This document shows positions 1 through 6,080 of a stretch of DNA of 6,131 nucleotides, one piece after another; the stretch's first letter is position 1; the number at the start of each line of letters is the position of its first letter. Source of the stretch: an uncultured Porphyromonadaceae bacterium (GTDB lineage Bacteria; Bacteroidota; Bacteroidia; Bacteroidales; Muribaculaceae); NCBI GenBank assembly GCA_900554265.1, contig USGZ01000115.1, forward strand, positions 1-6,131, given 5' to 3'. The notes beneath the pieces are model-generated. The model did not search any database. It worked only from the letters and a program-made list of their open reading frames with translations, and was not told the DNA's origin. The position numbers and the translations under genes were made by a program.

Positions 1-58
1 CCGGCGGCACGGCCGGGATTCTTCCCGCCATGGGAAGAACCGCCAACAGTGCCGCCGG
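1..58. repeat. Nested inverted repeat downstream of pepD
   Basis: Two inverted repeats are nested. The outer arms are CCGGCGGCAC (1-10) and GTGCCGCCGG (49-58), a perfect 10-bp match. Inside them, TTCTTCCC (19-26) pairs with GGGAAGAA (32-39) around a 5-base loop. The whole could fold as one long hairpin about 25 nt beyond the pepD stop codon. A smaller stem, TGAGG/CCTCA (61-65/71-75), lies between it and the stop. No T-tract follows the structure in the pepD direction, so a classical intrinsic terminator is not supported. It could be a 3'-stabilising or Rho-assisted end, or part of a dispersed repeat. The outer arm begins at the first base of the window, so the element may continue to the left. 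Confidence 0.5.
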
Positions 59-83
59 TATGAGGAAGCGCCTCACGGGCGAA

Positions 84-1544
84 TTACTTCTTGAGCTTGC
101 CGACCTTCTCGAGGGTGCGCGTCAGCTGGCCCCAGAAACGCTCTACGGCCGGGATATACATACGCTCGCTCGGAGAATGGACGCCTTGCAGAGTAGGACC
201 GAAGGAAACCATGTCCAGTTTCGGATATTTGGCGCGGAAGAGTCCGCACTCGAGTCCGGCGTGGATGGCCATCACGGCAGGCTTGATGCCGTAGAGTTCC
301 TCGTAGGCTTCGGAGGAAATCTTCAGTATCTCGCTGTCCATGTTGGGAGCCCAGCCGGGATAGCCGTCGCCGTGGCTTACTTCGGCGCCTGCGAGGCGGA
401 AGAGGGCTTCTACCTGGCGGGCGATGTCCCACTTGCGGCTTTCGACGCTTGAGCGCTGGCTGGTGGTCACCAGTATCTTGTTGCCTTCGAGCATCTTGAC
501 GGACGCGAGGTTCGTGGAGGTCTCTACGAGGCCCTCGATGTCGCGGCTCATGGAGATGACTCCGTGGGGTGCGCTGTAGAGGCTTTCGATAAGGTGCATG
601 GTGGTTTCCGAATCGACGGCGTACTCAGGACGGTCGACGGTTCCGAGCTCGAACTTGATGGTGGGCTCGAGGTCCTTGTACTCGTTCTCGACGTCGGCCA
701 CGAACTTGTTGAATGCCACGCGTACCTGCTCCTTGCTGGAGGTGTGGACGCCGAACACTGCATGCGCGGCGCGGGGGATGGCGTTGCGCAGGTTGCCGCC
801 GTCGATTTCGGTCAGGGATATTTCGTGCTCCAGGCTCAGGGCGTAGAGGAATCGGGCCATCAGCTTGTTGGCGTTTGCGCGGCCCAGATGGATGTCGCCG
901 CCGGAGTGGCCGCCGAGTCCGTTGGAAATCTCGAACTTGAAGTAGTGGAAGTCGGTGGGAGCGAAGGAACGCTTGTAGTTGAAGGTGCATGTGGTGTCGA
1001 CGCCGCCGGCGCAGCCGACGAAAATCTGTGCGTCGTCCTCGGAGTCGAGGTTGAGGAGCATGTCGCCCTCGATCATGCCGTCGCCGAGGTTGTTGGCGCC
1101 GGTAAGTCCGGTCTCTTCGTCGACTGTGAAGAGCGCTTCGACGGGACCGTGTACGAGGTCCTTGTCGACCATCACTGCCAGAGCGGCGGCCATGCCGATA
1201 CCGTTGTCGGCGCCGAGGGTGGTGCCGTCGGCACGCAGCCAGTCGCCGTCGACGATAGTCTTGATGGGCTGGGTATTGAAGTCGAAGCTCTTGTCGTTGC
1301 TTTCGCAGACCATGTCCATATGGGCCTGCATCACCACGCAGGGAGCGTCCTCGCAGCCTTTGGTCGCGGGCTTGCTCATCGCTACGTTGCCGATAGCGTC
1401 GGTGCGTACGGCTATACCGTTTTCAGCAGCGAAATCCAGCAGGAACTTGCGGATTTTTTCTTCCTTCTTTGAAGGACGCGGCACCTGGTTGATCCGGTCG
1501 AAGATGGAGAAAACCAATGCCGGCTTGAGGTCTTTGATTGTCAT
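84..1544 (-). CDS. pepD: Aminoacyl-histidine dipeptidase (M20 family, PepD/carnosinase type)
   Basis: A complete 486-residue cytosolic metallopeptidase, the usual length for PepD. The family hydrolyses Xaa-His dipeptides such as carnosine, and other short peptides, with two zinc ions. All expected active-site residues are visible: H75 and D77 in QAHMDMVCE, the bridging D113 in LGADNGIG, catalytic and metal-binding E143/E144 in DEETG, D167 in LNLDSED, and H456 in GVHSPSE. They match H80, D119, E149, E150, D173 and H461 of Vibrio PepD with a steady offset of 5-6 residues. The GGHSGGDIH stretch (211-219) lies in the lid/dimerisation domain. No signal peptide is present. The ATG at 1544 is chosen because MTIKDLKPALVFSIFDRINQVPRPS aligns with the normal family N terminus. 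The gene stands alone on its strand here, divergent from the microprotein gene, and inverted repeats follow it. The substrate in this organism is inferred from the family only. Confidence 0.93.
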   Translation of the reverse strand: MTIKDLKPALVFSIFDRINQVPRPSKKEEKIRKFLLDFAAENGIAVRTDAIGNVAMSKPATKGCEDAPCVVMQAHMDMVCESNDKSFDFNTQPIKTIVDGDWLRADGTTLGADNGIGMAAALAVMVDKDLVHGPVEALFTVDEETGLTGANNLGDGMIEGDMLLNLDSEDDAQIFVGCAGGVDTTCTFNYKRSFAPTDFHYFKFEISNGLGGHSGGDIHLGRANANKLMARFLYALSLEHEISLTEIDGGNLRNAIPRAAHAVFGVHTSSKEQVRVAFNKFVADVENEYKDLEPTIKFELGTVDRPEYAVDSETTMHLIESLYSAPHGVISMSRDIEGLVETSTNLASVKMLEGNKILVTTSQRSSVESRKWDIARQVEALFRLAGAEVSHGDGYPGWAPNMDSEILKISSEAYEELYGIKPAVMAIHAGLECGLFRAKYPKLDMVSFGPTLQGVHSPSERMYIPAVERFWGQLTRTLEKVGKLKK

Positions 1545-1735
1545 CGTCAGTATGATGTTTTATCGGTTTGGGGGCTTCGCTTGCGCTGGCCCGAGTAATA
1601 AAAATGTTTGCGCTTTGGGAAAGAATGTTAAATTCTAAGTTATCAGCCCTCTAAATTACGAAAATAAATTCAATCGGCGAAAAAAAAGCGACAACTTTGC
1701 TTATCTTTGCATTGTGAAACCTGAATATATCAACC
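1545..1735. other. Divergent intergenic region between pepD and the microprotein gene
   Basis: This 191-bp stretch is clearly more AT-rich than the flanking genes, especially 1650-1735, and separates two divergent units. Toward the right it holds a recognisable Bacteroidota -7 element (1702-1709). Toward pepD only weak candidates exist: on the minus strand, TATTTTCG (1666-1659) and the adjacent TAATTTAG each differ at one position from TAnnTTTG, and neither has a well-spaced -33 TTTG. An A8 run occurs at about 1680-1687. No credible coding sequence, structured RNA or terminator was seen. Confidence 0.6.
1702..1709 (+). promoter_or_regulatory. Bacteroidota -7 promoter element (TATCTTTG)
   Basis: TATCTTTG matches the Bacteroidota housekeeping -7 consensus TAnnTTTG exactly. 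It lies 26 nt before the ATG at 1736, which allows a leader of about 20 nt. The surrounding sequence TTGCTTATCTTTGCA is typical of promoters in this phylum. A -33 TTTG is not evident at the expected distance, where the sequence is A-rich; this is common in the phylum but lowers certainty. The promoter would serve the microprotein gene and, by read-through of the 55-nt gap, the OmpH-like gene. Confidence 0.65.
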
Positions 1736-1897
1736 ATGAAAGTAGTTTTGCTTACTGTATTTCTGCTTCTGGTGTCGGTAGTATTGCTCGGAGTGCGTGT
1801 ACTTTTCGTGCGGGGCGGCAAGTTCCCCAGCGGCCATGCGGACACTCCGGAACTGCGCAAGCGGGGCATAGGCTGCCAGCACGGCGGAAGGCATTGA
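1736..1897 (+). CDS. 53-residue single-pass membrane microprotein, function unknown
   Basis: ATG at 1736, TGA at 1895-1897. Residues 3-25 form one hydrophobic helix (VVLLTVFLLLVSVVLLGVRVLF), followed by a basic, polar tail: RGGKFPSGH (26-34), PELRKRGIGC (38-47) and QHGGRH (48-53). The tail carries H34, C47, H49 and H53. With positive charge after the helix, the tail may face the cytoplasm. The FPSGH...LRKRGIGC pattern resembles short membrane or secreted proteins I recall from Bacteroidales; no function is known to me. Support that it is real: a good -7 element 26 nt upstream, an A-rich leader, a coherent membrane-plus-basic-tail composition, and nothing else to explain the promoter. It precedes the OmpH-like lipoprotein gene by 55 nt with no terminator between, so the two may be co-transcribed. 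An uncleaved signal anchor is more likely than a cleaved signal peptide, as no clear cleavage site is seen. Confidence 0.75.
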   Translation: MKVVLLTVFLLLVSVVLLGVRVLFVRGGKFPSGHADTPELRKRGIGCQHGGRH

Positions 1898-1952
1898 GCC
1901 GGGTTCTCACAGCATTAGAATAATATATCCATCACCAATAAACATCTTCTTG

Positions 1953-2564
1953 ATGAAACAATTCAGAATCGCCGTAAAAAGCATCTTAGCTTGCGCCGTA
2001 GTGGCGCTGGCCGCTTCATGCGGCGACAAGGCTGCCGCCACCGCTTCCGACGAGGCAGCCGGCAACGACTCCCTGGCCGCCCCCGCCGGCTGCCGCATAG
2101 CCTACTTCGACGCCGACTCCGTAATGCGCTCCTATGCCCTGGCCCAGCAGCTCAACGAAGAAGGTCAGCGTCTGAGCAACAGTCTCCAGCAGTTCGTCAA
2201 CGCCAAGCAGCGCGAGCTCGAGACCCAGGCACAGAACATCGAGCACAAGCGTCAGAACAACATATACCTCTCCGAGGCTTCCTTCCAGAATGAAGTCCAG
2301 GCCCTGCAGCGCGCACAGGCAACTGCCGAGCAGCAGATCAACACCCGCCAGCAGCAGGCCCAGATTACTCTTCTGCAGAGCCAGCAGCGCGTAACGGATT
2401 CCATCGCCGCAGTTGCATCCACCCTGAGCGAGCGCATGGGCTACGACGCCATCCTCCTCAAAGAGACCGGAATCTATTTCAACCCGGCTCTCGACGTAAC
2501 CTCGCAGATTATCGAAGAACTCAACCGCCGCTTCAACGCCGGCAGCCCCGCCGCCGCGCAATAA
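1953..2564 (+). CDS. OmpH/Skp-family periplasmic chaperone-like lipoprotein
   Basis: 203 residues. The N terminus is a lipoprotein signal peptide: MKQFRIAVKS, a hydrophobic stretch, then LAASC with C23 as the likely lipidated cysteine. A low-complexity Ala/Asp linker (24-46) leads to the OmpH/Skp fold: a first strand CRIAYFDADSVMRSY (47-61), a long coiled-coil hairpin (about 62-147) and a closing segment YDAILLKETGIYFNPALDVTSQIIEELNRRF (164-194), whose NPALDVT...IEELNRR is characteristic of the family. In the family, trimeric Skp holds unfolded outer-membrane proteins in the periplasm; here a membrane-anchored version is inferred. About a quarter of residues 61-146 are glutamine (22 Q). ATG at 1953 is preferred over the adjacent in-frame TTG at 1950. 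The gene follows the microprotein gene and ends 36 nt before a strong terminator. No bamA lies nearby, unlike the usual skp setting, so a dedicated role other than general OMP chaperoning is possible. Confidence 0.88.
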   Translation: MKQFRIAVKSILACAVVALAASCGDKAAATASDEAAGNDSLAAPAGCRIAYFDADSVMRSYALAQQLNEEGQRLSNSLQQFVNAKQRELETQAQNIEHKRQNNIYLSEASFQNEVQALQRAQATAEQQINTRQQQAQITLLQSQQRVTDSIAAVASTLSERMGYDAILLKETGIYFNPALDVTSQIIEELNRRFNAGSPAAAQ

Positions 2565-2600
2565 CAGGCACGGGACTTCCGTTTGATCAATACCGGACCG

Positions 2601-2647
2601 CTTCTTTCCGGCTGCCACTTCCGCAGTGGCTTCCGGAAAGAAGTTTT
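2601..2647 (+). terminator. Rho-independent terminator after the OmpH-like gene
   Basis: An 11-bp perfect outer stem, CTTCTTTCCGG (2601-2611) with CCGGAAAGAAG (2633-2643), encloses a 2x2 internal loop and a 6-bp inner stem GCCACT/AGTGGC (2614-2619/2625-2630) with a 5-base loop. TTTT (2644-2647) follows directly. It lies 36 nt past the OmpH-like stop codon and only 21 nt before the glycosyltransferase start. A short competing hairpin, CCGGA (2593-2597) with TCCGG (2607-2611), would occupy part of the left arm but is much weaker. Confidence 0.85.
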
Positions 2648-2668
2648 ATGCTTTAGAGATTAGTTAAA

Positions 2669-3724
2669 ATGGCAGCCAACGACAAACACCGGCCACGACG
2701 TCCGCGCGTTCTCACCGTAGGACCCGATATACAGGGCAAAGGCGGCATCTCCGCCGTGCTGCAGGCCTACCGCCGCAGTTTCGGCGATTTCCGCTTTGCC
2801 GCGACGAACTCGCGCCACGGTTCCGCCGCCGGAGCCGTGGCCCTGGCATGGCTGCTGCTGAGACTTCCCTTCTTCCGCCTTGCCGGCTACAATACCGTCC
2901 ACGCCCACGGAGCCTCCGGCAAATCATTCATCCGCAAACGCATTGTCCTCGGCTGGGCACGCATGCTCGGCTTCCGCACCATATTCCACAGTCACGGCGG
3001 AGGCTTCCGCGTCTACGCGGAATCGGCCGGCATGGAAAAAATCGGCCGCCAGCTCGCGGGCTACGATGCCATAGCCGCCCTCACCGACGACTGGGCCCGC
3101 TTCTTCCGCGATACTCTCGGCTGCGCAAATGTCCATGTGATTCCCAACATCGTAGAGAAGCCCTCGCGCACCGCGCCTGCGCCCGGAGAGTTTCTGAACT
3201 TCATTTTCCTCGGCAAGCTCTGCCCGGAGAAGGGAGTCTACGACCTTCTCGAAGCCATCCGCACGGTCGCCGCGAAATATCCCGACAGATTCCGCCTCAT
3301 CGTCGGAGGCAACGGCGAGACGGAGCGCTTCCTCGCCCGCGCCGCCGAACTCGGCGTAGACTCCTGCATCGACTTCCGCGGCTGGATTGGCCCCGCTGCG
3401 AAAGCCGAAATCTTCGGCGCCGGCGGCGTCCTGGTCCTGCCCTCATATATAGAAGGTATGCCGATAAGCATCCTTGAGGCCTGCTCCTACGGGCTGCCGA
3501 GCATCAGCACGCCTGTAGGCGGCATTCCCGAGCTTGTCGCCGACGGCGAAAGCGGCATACTCGTGGCGCCCGGAGACTCCCAAGCGCTTGCGGCGGCCAT
3601 CGGGCGCTACATCGAAAATCCCGGCCTGGCCGCCAAACACGGCGAGGCAGCGCGCCTGCGCGCACTGCCCCATTTTCCCGAGGAAGTCCGCCGGGCCCTG
3701 GACGGCCTCTATGCCAGCATTTGA
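2669..3724 (+). CDS. GT4-type glycosyltransferase (GT-B fold)
   Basis: 351 residues, normal for a single-domain GT-B enzyme. The N-terminal acceptor-side domain has the glycine-rich loop VGPDIQGKGGISAV (17-30), VHAHGASGKSF (77-87) and FHSHGGGF (106-113). The C-terminal Glycos_transf_1 domain shows NFIFLGKLCPEKGVYDLLEA (177-196) with K183 and K188 as likely donor-phosphate contacts, RLIVGGNGE (209-217), and the retaining-GT EX7E motif E262-GMPISIL-E270, followed by GLPSISTPVGGIPELV (275-290). The family moves a sugar from a nucleotide-sugar donor to a lipid-linked glycan or other acceptor, at the inner face of the cytoplasmic membrane. Donor and acceptor cannot be told from sequence. No transmembrane segment or signal peptide is seen; the basic N terminus (KHRPRRPR) could help membrane contact. 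It stands alone, not in a visible polysaccharide cluster, just after a terminator and convergent with purB. ATG at 2669 follows an A-rich TTAGTTAAA leader; no promoter of its own is evident. Confidence 0.88.
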   Translation: MAANDKHRPRRPRVLTVGPDIQGKGGISAVLQAYRRSFGDFRFAATNSRHGSAAGAVALAWLLLRLPFFRLAGYNTVHAHGASGKSFIRKRIVLGWARMLGFRTIFHSHGGGFRVYAESAGMEKIGRQLAGYDAIAALTDDWARFFRDTLGCANVHVIPNIVEKPSRTAPAPGEFLNFIFLGKLCPEKGVYDLLEAIRTVAAKYPDRFRLIVGGNGETERFLARAAELGVDSCIDFRGWIGPAAKAEIFGAGGVLVLPSYIEGMPISILEACSYGLPSISTPVGGIPELVADGESGILVAPGDSQALAAAIGRYIENPGLAAKHGEAARLRALPHFPEEVRRALDGLYASI

Positions 3725-3728
3725 TTGA

Positions 3729-3749
3729 AATCGGCTCTTTTTCCCGATT
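3729..3749 (+). terminator. Possible weak hairpin after the glycosyltransferase
   Basis: AATCGG (3729-3734) can pair with CCGATT (3744-3749) around a pyrimidine-rich 9-base loop, 5 nt after the glycosyltransferase stop codon. The T-run sits in the loop rather than after the stem, so it is not a standard intrinsic terminator. It is listed only as a possible 3' end structure. Confidence 0.25.
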
Positions 3750-3766
3750 AATCCCGATATGTTTCC

Positions 3767-3799
3767 TTTGGCGACCGCTTTACCTTGACCGGCGCCAAA
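3767..3799 (-). terminator. Possible 3'-end hairpin after purB
   Basis: TTTGGCG (3767-3773) pairs with CGCCAAA (3793-3799), extended inward by CCG/CGG (3775-3777/3790-3792) with one bulged base: 10 bp around a 12-base loop. It begins 2 nt past the purB stop codon in the convergent gap. On the minus strand no T-tract follows, so termination is inferred from position and stem only. It might also stop transcripts arriving from the glycosyltransferase side. Confidence 0.4.
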
Positions 3800-3800
3800 A

Positions 3801-5150
3801 TCAGCGCCCGTAGCCTGTGTAGGTGGCGGGGGTGATTCGGTGGAGTTCGGCGCGGACTTCGTCGCTTATTCCTTCCAGAGAATCGATAAATTCCGAAATC
3901 GACGCTTCGTCGACAGTGGCGTTCGTACGCGTGAGCGCCTTCAGGGCCTCATAGGGCTTGGGGTAGCCTTCGCGGCGCAGAATGGTCTGGATAGCCTCGG
4001 CGACGACGCTCCAGCAGCCGTCCAGGTCGGCGGCTATTGCCTCGCGGTTGAGAATGAGCTTGGAGATGCCCTTGAGTGTCGACTCGACGGCGATTACCGT
4101 ATGCGCCAGGGGCACGCCGATATTGCGGATAACGGTGCTGTCCGTAAGGTCGCGCTGCAGACGCGAGATGGGTAGCTTGCGGCCCAGGTGACCGAAGAGC
4201 GCGTTGGCGATGCCGAGGTTGCCTTCGGAGTTCTCGAAGTCGATGGGGTTGACCTTGTGCGGCATGGCGGAGGAACCTACTTCGCCGGCCTTGATGCGCT
4301 GCTTGAAGTAGTTCATCGAGATGTACTGCCAGATGTCGCGGTCGAGGTCTATTATAATAGTGTTCACGCGCGCGAGGGCGTCGAACATGGCGGCCAGGTT
4401 GTCGTAGTTGGAAATCTGGGTGGTCAGTTCCTCGCGTTCACTCAGGAAGCGGGCGCCGAAGTCGCGCCAGTCGCGGTCGGGATATGCGATACGGTGGGCG
4501 TTGAAGTTGCCGGTGGCGCCGCCGAACTTGCCGGAGACGGGAATACTCCTGAGCTGTTCGAGCTGTACGCGCAGGCGGTAGGCGAACACGCCGATTTCCT
4601 TGGCCAGCATCGTCGGCGATGCGGGCTGTCCGTGTGTGCGCGCCAGCATGGCCACGCCCTCGCAGTCGTCGGCGAGCTTGTCCAGGGCATCGACAAGGCG
4701 GTCGTATTCCGGAAGAACCACATTGTCCAGCGCCCCGCGCAGGGCCATGGGGAAGGATGTGTTGTTGATATCCTGCGAAGTCAGGCCGAAATGGATGAAT
4801 TCCTCGTACTTAGCCAGCCCGAGGGTCTCGAAATGACGCTTGAGGAAGTATTCGACGGCCTTGACGTCGTGGTTGGTCGTGGCCTCGATAGTCTTCACCT
4901 CGCGGGCGTCGGCCTCGGAGAAGTTGTCGGCTATGGCGCGCAGGGCGGCGGCGGTTTCGGGCTTAAGCTGCGGCAGCTGCGGCAGGCCGGCCTCGCTCAG
5001 GGCGATGAAATACTCGATTTCCACCTTTACGCGCAGGCGGATGATTGCGAATTCGGAGAAATACTCCGCCAGCGCCGCGCACTTGCCGCGGTAGCGGCCG
5101 TCGACGGGAGAAATGGCTGTAAGCTCGTTCAGTTGCAAACCTTGGCTCAT
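3801..5150 (-). CDS. purB: Adenylosuccinate lyase
   Basis: 449 residues, full length and of the E. coli PurB type (about 456 residues). This cytosolic homotetramer works twice in purine synthesis: SAICAR to AICAR plus fumarate, and adenylosuccinate to AMP plus fumarate. The N terminus LNELTAISPVDGRY (7-20) is typical. Conserved regions are EATTNHDVKAVEY (89-101), FGLTSQDINNT (121-131), ARTHGQPASPT (170-180) with the presumed catalytic H173, and the fumarate-lyase signature GSSAMPHKVNP (292-302) in the mobile loop, with S293/S294 as the presumed catalytic serine position, followed by IDFENSEGN. All key residues are intact. The start is well fixed: its ATG overlaps the TGA of the upstream acyltransferase gene as ATGA (5147-5150), so translation is probably coupled and the two share a transcript. 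A hairpin follows the stop codon. Confidence 0.96.
   Translation of the reverse strand: MSQGLQLNELTAISPVDGRYRGKCAALAEYFSEFAIIRLRVKVEIEYFIALSEAGLPQLPQLKPETAAALRAIADNFSEADAREVKTIEATTNHDVKAVEYFLKRHFETLGLAKYEEFIHFGLTSQDINNTSFPMALRGALDNVVLPEYDRLVDALDKLADDCEGVAMLARTHGQPASPTMLAKEIGVFAYRLRVQLEQLRSIPVSGKFGGATGNFNAHRIAYPDRDWRDFGARFLSEREELTTQISNYDNLAAMFDALARVNTIIIDLDRDIWQYISMNYFKQRIKAGEVGSSAMPHKVNPIDFENSEGNLGIANALFGHLGRKLPISRLQRDLTDSTVIRNIGVPLAHTVIAVESTLKGISKLILNREAIAADLDGCWSVVAEAIQTILRREGYPKPYEALKALTRTNATVDEASISEFIDSLEGISDEVRAELHRITPATYTGYGR
5147..5150 (-). promoter_or_regulatory. ATGA stop/start overlap coupling glsB-like gene to purB
   Basis: On the minus strand the acyltransferase stop TGA (5149-5147) and the purB start ATG (5150-5148) share bases as ATGA. 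Such overlaps usually mean that terminating ribosomes restart on the next gene. It implies one transcript and linked expression of the two proteins. Confidence 0.85.
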
Positions 5151-6076
5151 GGATGATATGTGTTGATGTGTCTGTCTTTCTTTTCCTGGAAAATCTCGTC
5201 GACGGTAAGGAAGATGCCTGACTCCTCGACGTTGCCGAACTCGTCGTTGATGGCCGTGCCGAACATCTTCATCGTCGGGCTCAGGCTCATGTAGGCGTTC
5301 ACCAGCGGGGGAATGTTCAGGCCGTGACGGTGGACCTCGGCGTTGAGGATGCGGTAGTCGGCCTTGAAGTCCTCGCCGCAGAACAGCTTAGCCAGGCTCT
5401 GCGGGTCGCTGCTGATTTCCAGCGGCCGCAGCGGGCGTACAAGGCCCTCGGTGTCCGGAAAGTGCTTGTGCATGAAATAGAGTATCATGTCGCGGCACTC
5501 GGCGCGGTAGCTCGGGTACATCGTCACCTTGCCGAAGAGGTACTTGATTTCGGGGTATATCACCGTAAGGCTGCCCAGGCCGTCCCAGAGATTGTCGAGC
5601 ACGAATATGGCCTTGGCGCCGCCGACGCGGGTGTTCTGGTACTCCAGGCGCACGAAGCTGCGGCCCAGCTCCAGAGTGTAGGGCAGGTAGTCGCGCAGGA
5701 ACTTTTCCGAGAAACGGAACATGTGGCTGGTGGCGATGCGGGGTATGCCGCCGTCGAACTCCATGTCGGCGCCGCGCAGGAAGCGGTAGCCGCCGAGAAT
5801 CTGACGCTCGGCCGGGTCCCAGACGATGAGCTGGCGGCAGGGCGTCGGCATGGTGTCGAATTCGTCGATGTCGCAGTCGAGGCCCGTTCCGCCGCCCGAG
5901 GCGCGGAAGGCGATTTCGCGCAGACGTCCGATTTCGCGCATGGTGTTCGGCGCGTTCTCGGCGGTGACTACATAGATTTTGTTGCCGGCCTTGTTGGTGT
6001 CGCGCATGAAGCGGTCCGGCGTAAGCTCGGCCTCGATCAGCGCGGGGTCCACGGGGTCTATGATATTCATTTGCAT
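5147..6076 (-). CDS. glsB: GNAT-family N-acyltransferase, GlsB-like (glycine lipid synthesis)
   Basis: 309 residues of the Acetyltransf_5/OlsB-type 'hemolysin-like' GNAT group. Recognisable blocks are MREIGRLREIAFR (46-58), GGGTG (61-65) with DIDEFDT (69-75), QLIVWDPAERQILGGYRFL (82-100), ATSHMFRFS (115-123), ELGRSFVRLEYQ (136-147) and PLVNAYMSLSPTMKMFGTAI (257-276). In Bacteroides thetaiotaomicron a protein of this type, GlsB, N-acylates glycine as the first step toward glycine and serine-glycine (flavolipin-type) membrane lipids; a second acyltransferase, GlsA, completes the lipid. The resemblance is from memory of the family; substrate is inferred. No membrane segment is seen. Two starts are possible: ATG at 6076 (used here) or ATG at 6070, two codons in, which gives MNIIDPVD and may fit the family N terminus better. 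The TGA overlaps the purB ATG. No glsA lies downstream. Confidence 0.82.
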   Translation of the reverse strand: MQMNIIDPVDPALIEAELTPDRFMRDTNKAGNKIYVVTAENAPNTMREIGRLREIAFRASGGGTGLDCDIDEFDTMPTPCRQLIVWDPAERQILGGYRFLRGADMEFDGGIPRIATSHMFRFSEKFLRDYLPYTLELGRSFVRLEYQNTRVGGAKAIFVLDNLWDGLGSLTVIYPEIKYLFGKVTMYPSYRAECRDMILYFMHKHFPDTEGLVRPLRPLEISSDPQSLAKLFCGEDFKADYRILNAEVHRHGLNIPPLVNAYMSLSPTMKMFGTAINDEFGNVEESGIFLTVDEIFQEKKDRHINTYHP

Positions 6077-6080
6077 GGTG

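Noticed and set aside
564..1472. Plus-strand open frame (302 codons) opposite pepD
   Set aside because: It is antisense to the intact PepD active-site region, is Val/Glu/Ala-rich and has no recognisable domain; it is a composition shadow.
1651..1667. Minus-strand promoter for pepD (TATTTTCG or TAATTTAG)
   Set aside because: Each differs from TAnnTTTG by one base and lacks a -33 element at normal spacing. In AT-rich DNA such near matches are common, so no promoter was called.
1714..1923. GTG-started frame overlapping the microprotein gene
   Set aside because: Its start lies at about the expected transcription start of the TATCTTTG promoter, its product lacks coherent features, and the ATG frame at 1736 gives a clear membrane helix plus basic tail.
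1950..1952. TTG as start codon of the OmpH-like lipoprotein
   Set aside because: The directly following ATG at 1953 is a better initiator and gives a standard MKQFR signal peptide start.
2016..2618. Minus-strand open frame (200 codons) opposite the OmpH-like gene
   Set aside because: The Leu/Gly/Val-rich product is the complement of the Gln/Ala-rich coiled coil. It has no plausible start signals, and its first part runs through the terminator hairpin.
4188..5156. Long plus-strand open frame (322 codons) opposite purB
   Set aside because: It mirrors a fully conserved purB on the other strand. Its Val/Gly/Glu-rich composition is the artefact expected opposite GC-rich codons, and no family motif is present.
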